A stretch of DNA of 5,858 bases from Streptomyces sp. NRRL WC-3549 (GTDB taxonomy: Bacteria > Actinomycetota > Actinomycetes > Streptomycetales > Streptomycetaceae). Every line of letters starts with the position of its first letter. Positions within the stretch are counted from its first letter, which is position 1. Below the pieces are notes generated by a model. That model was not told the origin of the DNA. It ran no database searches and saw only the letters and a list, made by a program, of their open reading frames with translations. This document shows, piece by piece, positions 1 to 5,304 of this stretch. Position numbers and translations under genes: made by a program. The stretch lies in contig NZ_KL585418.1 in the NCBI RefSeq assembly GCF_000721935.1, forward strand, positions 94,687-100,544, written 5' to 3'.

Positions 1-1
1 G

Positions 2-1501
2 ACCATCGGCGGTGAGAAGCGGATGGGCGGCGGCGAGCGCTTCGACGTGGTGCAGCCGCACAACCACAAGTCCGTCCTCGGCACGTACGCCAACGCCACC
101 GAGGCCGACGCCCAGGACGCGATCGACGCGGCCCTCGCCGCCGCCCCGGCCTGGCGCGCGATGTCCTTCGACGACCGCGCCGCGATCATCCTGCGCGCCG
201 CCGAGCTGCTGTCCGGCCCCTGGCGCGAGACGCTGGCCGCCTCCACCATGCTCGGCCAGTCGAAAACCGCCCAGCAGGCCGAGATCGACTGCCCCTGCGA
301 GCTCGTCGACTTCTGGCGCTTCAACGTGCACTACGCGCGCCAGATCCTCGCCGAGCAGCCCCCGGCCAACTCCCCGGGCGTGTGGAACCGCATGGACCAC
401 CGGCCGCTGGAGGGCTTCGTCTACGCGATCACGCCGTTCAACTTCTCGGCGATCGCGGCCAACCTGCCGACCGCCCCGGCCCTCATGGGCAACGTCGTGG
501 TGTGGAAGCCGTCCCCGACGCAGACCCACGCCGCCGTGCTGCTGATGAGCCTCCTGGAGGAGGCCGGTCTGCCCAAGGGCGTCATCAACCTGGTCACCGG
601 TGACGGCCTCGCCGTCTCCGAGGTCGCGCTGAACCACCGCGACCTGGCCGGGATCCACTTCACCGGCTCCACGCCCACCTTCCAGCACCTGTGGAAGACG
701 GTCGGGAACAACATCGAGAAGTACCGCACCTACCCGCGTCTGGTCGGCGAGACCGGCGGCAAGGACTTCGTCGTCGCCCACCCGAGCGCCGACCGCGCGA
801 TCCTGAAGACCGCGCTGACCCGGGGCTCCTTCGAGTACCAGGGCCAGAAGTGCTCGGCCTCCTCCCGTGCGTACATCCCGGCCTCCCTCTGGAACTCCGG
901 GTTCAAGGAGGAGTTCGCGGCCGAGGTCGACTCCATCACCATGGGTGACGTCACCGACCTGTCGCACTTCATCGGCGCCGTCATCGACGCCCGTTCGTTC
1001 GCCAAGAACAAGGCCGCGATCGACCGGGCCAAGAGCGACCCGTCCTGCACGATCGTCGCGGGCGGTACGTACGACGACTCCGTGGGCTACTTCGTGCGCC
1101 CGACCGTCGTCGTGTGCGACGACCCGGCCAACGAGATCTTCACCACCGAGTACTTCGGCCCGATCCTCGCCGTGCACGTCTACGAGGACGAGAAGTACGA
1201 CGAGATGCTGGAGCAGATGGAGTCGGTCACGGACTACGCGCTGACCGGTTCGGTCATCGCGAACGACCGTGCGGCGGCGGCGTACACGATGGACAAGCTC
1301 CGCTACGCGGCGGGCAACTTCTACATCAACGACAAGTCGACCGGTGCCGTCGTCGGCCAGCAGCCCTTCGGCGGCGGCCGCGGCTCCGGCACCAACGACA
1401 AGGCGGGCGCCCCGCAGAACCTCCAGCGCTGGACGCTGACCCGCGCCATCAAGGAGACGCTGGTCCCGCCGACCGACTACACCTACCCGCACCAGGGCTG
1501 A
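2..1501 (+). CDS. pruA: 1-pyrroline-5-carboxylate dehydrogenase, 5'-truncated by the window edge
   Basis: This enzyme oxidises glutamate-gamma-semialdehyde / 1-pyrroline-5-carboxylate to glutamate with NAD+, the second step of proline catabolism in the cytoplasm. The frame is open from base 2 to the TGA at 1499-1501, giving 499 residues. P5C dehydrogenases of this type are about 540 residues, so roughly 40 N-terminal residues, including the true start, lie upstream. The ATG at 23 is internal, because the residues before it (TIGGEKR) continue the family sequence. Aldehyde dehydrogenase hallmarks are visible in order: the ITPFNFSAIAANL and VVWKPS cofactor-binding segments, the FTGST turn, GETGGKDF with the conserved Glu (fragment residue ~250), and YQGQKCSAS with the catalytic Cys (~284, codon 851-853). 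Near the C-terminus lie the EYFGP and QPFGGGRGSGTNDKAG motifs typical of P5C dehydrogenases. In streptomycetes this gene usually follows a proline dehydrogenase gene, which would be off the left edge. No truncation or frameshift is seen. Confidence 0.95.
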   Translation, partial: TIGGEKRMGGGERFDVVQPHNHKSVLGTYANATEADAQDAIDAALAAAPAWRAMSFDDRAAIILRAAELLSGPWRETLAASTMLGQSKTAQQAEIDCPCELVDFWRFNVHYARQILAEQPPANSPGVWNRMDHRPLEGFVYAITPFNFSAIAANLPTAPALMGNVVVWKPSPTQTHAAVLLMSLLEEAGLPKGVINLVTGDGLAVSEVALNHRDLAGIHFTGSTPTFQHLWKTVGNNIEKYRTYPRLVGETGGKDFVVAHPSADRAILKTALTRGSFEYQGQKCSASSRAYIPASLWNSGFKEEFAAEVDSITMGDVTDLSHFIGAVIDARSFAKNKAAIDRAKSDPSCTIVAGGTYDDSVGYFVRPTVVVCDDPANEIFTTEYFGPILAVHVYEDEKYDEMLEQMESVTDYALTGSVIANDRAAAAYTMDKLRYAAGNFYINDKSTGAVVGQQPFGGGRGSGTNDKAGAPQNLQRWTLTRAIKETLVPPTDYTYPHQG

Positions 1502-1508
1502 CGCCCTC

Positions 1509-1536
1509 CCGGGGCACCGCGTGCGCGGTGCCCCGG
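1509..1536 (+). terminator. Strong hairpin just after pruA, probable terminator
   Basis: A perfect 12-bp stem (1509-1520 pairing with 1525-1536, core GGGGCACCGC / GCGGTGCCCC) closes a 4-base loop. It begins 8 bases after the pruA stop codon. There is no U-tract, which is common for actinobacterial terminators. The structure is symmetric and could also act on the opposite strand. Confidence 0.75.
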
Positions 1537-1545
1537 CCCCCTGCT

Positions 1546-1581
1546 CCGCCTCCCGGCCGGCCAGTGCCCGCCGGGAGGCGG
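1546..1581. terminator. Second hairpin in the convergent spacer, probable bidirectional terminator
   Basis: A perfect 12-bp inverted repeat (CCGCCTCCCGGC at 1546-1557, GCCGGGAGGCGG at 1570-1581) encloses a 12-base loop. It lies between two genes transcribed towards each other and is self-complementary, so it could stop transcripts from either side. No U-tract follows on either strand. Confidence 0.6.
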
Positions 1582-1621
1582 TTCCATGCGTTCCGCGTGC
1601 GGCGGCGGGGCGGGTCCCCGA

Positions 1622-1655
1622 CGGGCGTACGCCCCGGTCGGGCCGTACGCGCCCG
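1622..1655 (-). terminator. Imperfect hairpin just after the glucosidase gene, probable terminator
   Basis: CGGGCGTACG (1622-1631) pairs with CGTACGCGCCCG (1644-1655), leaving a two-base bulge, and a few further C:G pairs are possible in the loop. It starts 9 bases beyond the stop codon of the minus-strand glycoside hydrolase, the place expected for that gene's own terminator. Confidence 0.5.
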
Positions 1656-1663
1656 GGTGCCGG

Positions 1664-3961
1664 TCAGCCCTTCACGGTGAACGGCGCCCGCAGCAGCACC
1701 TCGTCGCGGGAGGACGGACCGACCAGCAGCTCGAAGTCGCCCGGTTCGACGACCCGGCGGCCCCGGGCGTCCACGAGGGCGCAGTCCGCGACGGGCAGCT
1801 CCAGCAGGACCTCGCGCGCCTCGCCCGGGGCGACCTCCACCTGCCGGTAGGCCTTCAGCTCCTTCTCCGCCCAGGTCACGGAGGTCACCAGGTCGCTGAC
1901 GTACAGCTGGACGGTCTCCAGGGCGGGCCGGGAGCCGGTGTTGGTGACGGTGACGCGCGCCCGCAGGACGTCGGCCGCCTGGACGTTCTCCGTCAGCACC
2001 TCCAGCCCGGTGTACGCCACCGTGGTGTAGCTCAGCCCCTCGCCGAAGGCGAACGCCGGACGCTGGCTGAGGTCGGCGTACCGGCTGCCGTGCTGGCCCC
2101 GGATCTGGTTGTAGTACGTCGGCTGCTGACCGGCGTGCCGGGCGAAGGAGACGGGGAGCCGGCCCGAAGGCTCCACGAGGCCGAGGAGCAGTTCGGCCAC
2201 GGCCCGGCCGCCCTGCATACCCGGGTTGGCGGCGTACACGATCGCCGCGGCGCCGAGCGCGGACGGCGGCAGGACCAGCGGCTTGGAGCTGATGACCACC
2301 ACCACCATCGGGGTGCCGGTCGCGGCGAGCGCGTCCAGCAACGCGACCTGGTCGCCGACGAGTTCGAGCGTGGCGGTGGAGCGGCCCTCGCCGATCAGCT
2401 CGATGCGGTCGCCCACCACGGCGACCACGTGGTCGGCGCCCTCGGCGGCGGCGACCGCCTCGTCGATCAGGGCCCGCGACGGTTCGGCGGGGACCACCAC
2501 GTGGGGGCGGGGCTGCCCGTCGGGGAAGTACGCCCCCTCCGGGTCGGGGCCCACGGTGAGGATCTCGGCACCCCGCGCGTACGAGACGGTCCAGTCCTCG
2601 GGCGCGTGCGCGCGCAGGCCGTCCAGCACGGTGCGGATCATGGGGCGCGGCTGGCCGTCCGGCAGCCAGTCCGCCTGGCCCGAGGACCCGGCCCAGTCGC
2701 CGAGCTGGGTCTGCGCGTCGTCGGCGTTGGGGCCGATCACGGCGACCGTACGGGGGGCCGCGTCCGGGGCCGCGAGGGCACGGCCGTCCGGGCCGGCCGT
2801 CAGGCCGCCGGCGAGCGGCAGGGTGCCGTCGTTGGTGAGCAGGACGAGCGAGCGGCGGGCGGCCTCCAGGTTCAGCGCCGTGTGCGCGGCACTGCCGATG
2901 ACCGCGGCCTGCCGGTCGGGGTCGGGGTGGCGGGGGTCCTCGAAGAGGCCCAGCTCGAACTTGAGGGTCAGGACGCGGCGCACCGCCGCGTCGATCCCCG
3001 CCTCGTCCAGCAGGCCCTCGGCCACCGCGTTCTGGGCGCCCTCGAAGAACTGCGGGGTGGTCATCACCATGTCGTTGCCCGCGCGGACGGCCGCGGCGGC
3101 GGCCTGGGTGTGGTCGGCGTAGATCTTCTGCTCCCACACCATGCGGCCCACGTTGTCCCAGTCGGTCACGAGGGTGCCGGTGTAGCCCCACTCGCCGCGC
3201 AGCACCTCGTTGAGCAGCCAGTCGTTGACCGTGACCGGCACCCCGTCCATCGACTGGTAGCCCAGCATGAAGGTGCGGCAGCCCTCCCGGGCCACCCGCT
3301 CGAACGGCGGCAGGAACCACGAGCGCAGCTTGCGCCGCGAGAGGTCGGCCTCGCTGGCGTCCCGGCCGCCCTGGGTCTCGGAGTAGCCCGCGAAGTGCTT
3401 GGCGCACGCCAGGATCGCCGTCGGATCGGACAGGCCCTCCCCCTGGTAGCCGCGCACCATCGCGGAGGCCAGCTCGCCGATGAGGAAGGGGTCCTCGCCG
3501 AACGTCTCGCTGACCCGGCCCCAGCGCAGGTCACGGGTGATGCACAGGACCGGTGAGAACGTCCAGTGGACGCCGGTCGACGCGACCTCGACGGCCGTCG
3601 CCCTGGCGACGCGCTCCGCCAGTTCCGGGTCCCAGCTCGCCGCGAGGCCCAGCTGCGTGGGATAGATCGTGGCGCCCTCCCAGAAGGAGTGCCCGTGGAT
3701 GCAGTCCTCCGCGACGAGCAGCGGGATGCGCAGCCGTGTGCGCGCCGTGGCGGCCGCCGCCTCGCGGACGTGGACGGGCGAGGCGTGCAGGATCGAGCCC
3801 ACGTGCAGTTCCTCGACGAGGTGGCGCACCCCGTCCTTCGCGTTCAGCTGGAGCATCTGGCCGGTCTTCTCGGCGAGCGTCATCCGGCCGAGGAGGTCCT
3901 CGACCCGGTCGGCGACGGGCCGCGCGGGGTCCAGGTAGGGCAGGGGCGTGGAGGGGGACAC
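1664..3961 (-). CDS. Glycoside hydrolase family 3 protein, beta-glucosidase type, cytoplasmic
   Basis: This is a retaining exo-glycosidase of family GH3, probably releasing glucose from imported beta-glucosides or cello-oligosaccharides; the substrate cannot be read from sequence. It has 765 residues and looks intact. Residues ~15-345 form the TIM-barrel domain, with AEDCIHGH (84-91), WGRVSETFGEDP (147-158), the substrate-binding KHF (188-190) and TDW, whose D267 is the expected nucleophile. Residues ~365-605 form the alpha/beta sandwich; GEGRST (524-529) aligns with the acid/base loop of BglX-like enzymes, making E525 the best acid/base candidate. FAFGEGLSYTTV (637-648) leads into a fibronectin-III-like domain (~660-745). 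The N-terminus (MSPSTPLPYLDPARPV) has no signal peptide, so the enzyme should act inside the cell. The GTG start at 3961 is supported by GAAAGGA 6 bases upstream. A TetR gene diverges from it, the usual arrangement for local repression. GH3 also contains xylosidases and glucosaminidases, which are less likely here. Confidence 0.92.
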   Translation of the reverse strand: MSPSTPLPYLDPARPVADRVEDLLGRMTLAEKTGQMLQLNAKDGVRHLVEELHVGSILHASPVHVREAAAATARTRLRIPLLVAEDCIHGHSFWEGATIYPTQLGLAASWDPELAERVARATAVEVASTGVHWTFSPVLCITRDLRWGRVSETFGEDPFLIGELASAMVRGYQGEGLSDPTAILACAKHFAGYSETQGGRDASEADLSRRKLRSWFLPPFERVAREGCRTFMLGYQSMDGVPVTVNDWLLNEVLRGEWGYTGTLVTDWDNVGRMVWEQKIYADHTQAAAAAVRAGNDMVMTTPQFFEGAQNAVAEGLLDEAGIDAAVRRVLTLKFELGLFEDPRHPDPDRQAAVIGSAAHTALNLEAARRSLVLLTNDGTLPLAGGLTAGPDGRALAAPDAAPRTVAVIGPNADDAQTQLGDWAGSSGQADWLPDGQPRPMIRTVLDGLRAHAPEDWTVSYARGAEILTVGPDPEGAYFPDGQPRPHVVVPAEPSRALIDEAVAAAEGADHVVAVVGDRIELIGEGRSTATLELVGDQVALLDALAATGTPMVVVVISSKPLVLPPSALGAAAIVYAANPGMQGGRAVAELLLGLVEPSGRLPVSFARHAGQQPTYYNQIRGQHGSRYADLSQRPAFAFGEGLSYTTVAYTGLEVLTENVQAADVLRARVTVTNTGSRPALETVQLYVSDLVTSVTWAEKELKAYRQVEVAPGEAREVLLELPVADCALVDARGRRVVEPGDFELLVGPSSRDEVLLRAPFTVKG

Positions 3962-3967
3962 GACGGG

Positions 3968-3974
3968 TCCTTTC
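3968..3974 (-). promoter_or_regulatory. Ribosome binding site of the GH3 gene
   Basis: GAAAGGA on the minus strand lies 6 bases before the GTG at 3961. It decides this start, since no better-placed start is visible nearby. Confidence 0.7.
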
Positions 3975-3993
3975 GCGACACGGTTCGGCTTTC

Positions 3994-4023
3994 ACCATAG
4001 AGCGAATACCGACCGCTTGGTAA
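3994..4023 (-). promoter_or_regulatory. Possible -35/-10 promoter of the GH3 gene
   Basis: On the minus strand, TTACCA (4018-4023; 4 of 6 to the -35 consensus) is followed after 18 bases by TATGGT (3994-3999; 4 of 6 to the -10 consensus). The pair lies about 33 bases upstream of the GTG start in a locally AT-richer stretch. Both hexamers are weak, so this is a candidate only. The palindrome at 4007-4022 covers the spacer and most of the -35, which would suit a repressor site. Confidence 0.35.
4007..4022. promoter_or_regulatory. Candidate TetR operator in the divergent control region
   Basis: TACCGACCGCTTGGTA is an interrupted palindrome: the outer TACC/GGTA arms are perfect, with partial inner symmetry around 4014/4015. 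Its ACCGACCG core and GGT end resemble operators of many actinobacterial TetR regulators. It sits between the divergent GH3 and TetR genes, 45 bases from the first and 64 from the second, in a relatively AT-rich stretch. Binding here could silence the GH3 gene and the regulator's own gene. No convincing promoter towards the TetR gene was found, since no good -10 is visible on the plus strand. Confidence 0.55.
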
Positions 4024-4076
4024 GTATCTCTGGATGTGCGAACGTGACCGGTGACAGCAGCCGGTACGACCGGACC

Positions 4077-4084
4077 GGGAGGGA
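4077..4084 (+). promoter_or_regulatory. Ribosome binding site deciding the TetR start
   Basis: GGGAGGGA contains a GGAGG core ending 4 bases before the GTG at 4087. The spacing is somewhat short, but the core is strong. The upstream in-frame GTG at 4051 has only a weak GGA about 16 bases away, so 4087 is preferred. Confidence 0.55.
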
Positions 4085-4086
4085 CC

Positions 4087-4686
4087 GTGGCCGCCGAGGC
4101 GAAGCGGGGATACGCGAAGGGCCGCGCCAAGCGGGGCGAGATCCTCGACCAGGCCATGGCCCTGTTCGGAGAGGCCGGATACCGGGGGGCCTCGCTCCGG
4201 GTGCTCGCGACCCGCTGCGGCATCTCGCACCCCGGTCTCCTGCACCACTTCCCGACCAAGGAGTCCCTGCTGCTCGCGGTGCTCGAACACCGTGACGAGG
4301 TGGACGGCGCCTGGCTCGACCTGGGGGACACCACCGGTGTGCGGAGGCTGCGCAGATTCGCCGAACTGGCCGCGCTCAACGCCACCCGCCGGGGCATCGT
4401 CGAACTGTTCACCGTGGTCTCGGCCGAGGCGACCGCGGCGGACCACCCCGCCCACGCCTACTTCGTACGGCGTTACGCCCACTCGGTCTCCGGTGCGGAA
4501 CTCGCCTACGTACAGGCGCGGGAGGAGGGCGGGCTGCGCGAGGGCGTGGACCCCGCCCTCGCCGGAGCGCAGTTGATCGCCCTGATGGACGGGCTCCAGG
4601 TGCAGTGGCTCCTCAGTGACGGTGCGACGGACATGGCGGGCGTCCTGCGTGCCCACATCCAGGACCGGCTCACCGTGCCGCTCTGA
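4087..4686 (+). CDS. TetR-family transcriptional repressor
   Basis: This 199-residue, one-component DNA-binding repressor probably controls the divergent GH3 glucosidase gene in response to a small ligand. The N-terminal TetR domain spans residues ~14-65. It has a first helix GEILDQAMALFGEAGY, then the helix-turn-helix SLRVLATRCGISHPGLLHHF (~37-56) and the typical F-x-x-K-E-S-L-L segment (FPTKESLL). The rest (~66-199) is an all-helical ligand-binding/dimerisation domain with the common ending DPALAGAQLIALMDGLQVQWLL. The length is normal for the family. Start: GTG 4087 has a GGGAGGGA ribosome site. GTG 4051 in the same frame would add 12 residues (TAAGTTGPGGT region) and fits only if the transcript is leaderless or weakly translated. 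The pairing with a GH3 gene across a shared control region supports local regulation, but the ligand and target are inferred. Confidence 0.88.
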   Translation: MAAEAKRGYAKGRAKRGEILDQAMALFGEAGYRGASLRVLATRCGISHPGLLHHFPTKESLLLAVLEHRDEVDGAWLDLGDTTGVRRLRRFAELAALNATRRGIVELFTVVSAEATAADHPAHAYFVRRYAHSVSGAELAYVQAREEGGLREGVDPALAGAQLIALMDGLQVQWLLSDGATDMAGVLRAHIQDRLTVPL

Positions 4687-4719
4687 CCGCGCCGGGGGTA
4701 GGTCCGCAGGTCGGAGCCG

Positions 4720-4742
4720 TTGTCAGTGGCGGGGGCTAGGTT
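4720..4742 (+). promoter_or_regulatory. PafBC-type (RecA-independent) DNA-damage promoter
   Basis: TTGTCAGTG (4720-4728), an 8-base spacer, then TAGGTT (4737-4742) fit the published actinobacterial consensus tTGTCRgtg-N8-TAnnnT at every specified position. That element, known as RecA-NDp and read with the PafBC activator in mycobacteria, drives DNA-damage induction independently of LexA. Transcription would start around 4749-4751, giving a leader of about 50 bases to TTG 4801 or about 85 to ATG 4834. The promoter lies 33 bases after the TetR stop codon and points into the SWIM-like gene. Because it must lie upstream of the coding region, it also argues against in-frame starts at TTG 4720 or GTG 4726. 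Confidence 0.75.
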
Positions 4743-4788
4743 CATTGGTGTCCCGCCGGTCCGGCGTGGAACCCCCTTACGCTGCATT

Positions 4789-4794
4789 GGAGAT
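4789..4794 (+). promoter_or_regulatory. Likely ribosome binding site of the SWIM-like gene
   Basis: GGAGAT ends with its GGAG core 8 bases before the TTG at 4801, ideal spacing. The alternative ATG at 4834 has GGGAGAGG (4811-4818) 15 bases upstream, which is too far for a normal site. This is the main reason to prefer the TTG start. Confidence 0.45.
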
Positions 4795-4800
4795 GGCGCG

Positions 4801-5304
4801 TTGTCAGATCGGGAGAGGTCGAGCACGGCACGGATGGTGCCACCGTCACGACCGCGCAAACTGGCCAAGGTCCCGTTCGTCGAGCTGGCCGACGGACGCC
4901 TGCAGGGCGTGGTGTCCAGCGGCTCCGACATCGAGCGGGTCTACGTCTCCTCGGTCGCGGCCGGCACGTTCGCCTACGCGTGCAGCACCAACAACAACCG
5001 GCCCTGCGGCGGGGCCCGGGGCTCGTTCTGCAACCACATACGGGCCCTGGTCACCGAGGCGGTCCTCCAGTACGGCGCGGGGCGCGTGGCCCGCACCCTG
5101 AAGGTCGAGACCGCGGACGGCGAACCCACCGCGCAGGAACTCATCGCGGAGATGACCGCCGACCGGCCCGCACCGGACGGGGCGAAGCCCGCCGCCTCGG
5201 TCTTCAGCCGGTTCCTGCGGCACCTGGCCTACCTCGAACTGGAGCCCGTCACCACACCGTTGCCCGAAATGCAGTGGTTCCCGCCGGCCCGGGCGGCGGC
5301 GTGA
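4801..5304 (+). CDS. Small SWIM-like zinc-binding protein of unknown function
   Basis: This is a 167-residue protein from TTG 4801. The recognisable feature is ACSTNNNRPCGGARGSFCNHI, with C61, C69, C77 and H79 (C-x7-C-x7-C-x-H). It ends like the SWIM zinc finger (CxC-xn-CxH), a fold tied to DNA or protein binding, but the first Cys pair is spaced much wider, so it is a variant or a related site. The preceding segment (VPFVELADGRLQGVVSSGSDIERVYVSSVAAG) looks like the beta-strand part that precedes a SWIM finger. A helical tail follows, ending in FSRFLRHLAYLELEP and PEMQWFPP. There is no signal peptide or membrane segment. The start is uncertain: TTG 4801 has a good ribosome site, ATG 4834 (156 residues) and GTG 4837 do not, and starts at or above 4726 overlap the promoter. 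It is probably the first gene of a DNA-damage-inducible operon, coupled to the next gene. Its molecular role is unknown. Confidence 0.75.
   Translation: MSDRERSSTARMVPPSRPRKLAKVPFVELADGRLQGVVSSGSDIERVYVSSVAAGTFAYACSTNNNRPCGGARGSFCNHIRALVTEAVLQYGAGRVARTLKVETADGEPTAQELIAEMTADRPAPDGAKPAASVFSRFLRHLAYLELEPVTTPLPEMQWFPPARAAA

Noticed and set aside
1586..3556. Very long plus-strand open frame (656 codons) antisense to the GH3 gene, and a 652-codon minus frame over 1449-3407
   Set aside because: Long shadow frames are expected in very GC-rich DNA. Their products are low-complexity Arg/Gly/His-rich with no domain, whereas the GH3 frame has clear catalytic motifs.
4051..4086. Upstream GTG 4051 as the TetR start
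   Set aside because: It has no usable ribosome site, and the added residues (TAAGTTGPGGT) are not typical of the family. GTG 4087 has GGGAGGGA. Leaderless use of 4051 is not excluded.
4687..4719. Terminator after the TetR gene
   Set aside because: No convincing hairpin is visible before the damage promoter, so some read-through into the SWIM-like gene is possible.
4754..4766. Short hairpin CGCCG-gtc-CGGCG in the leader of the SWIM-like gene
   Set aside because: A 5-bp stem with a 3-base loop is common by chance at this GC content, and no regulatory partner structure is evident.
4799..4807. Second copy of CGTTGTCAG, also found at 4718-4726, as a possible second damage promoter element
   Set aside because: It lacks the GTG extension and no TAnnnT lies at the required spacing downstream. 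It overlaps the proposed TTG start and is probably chance.
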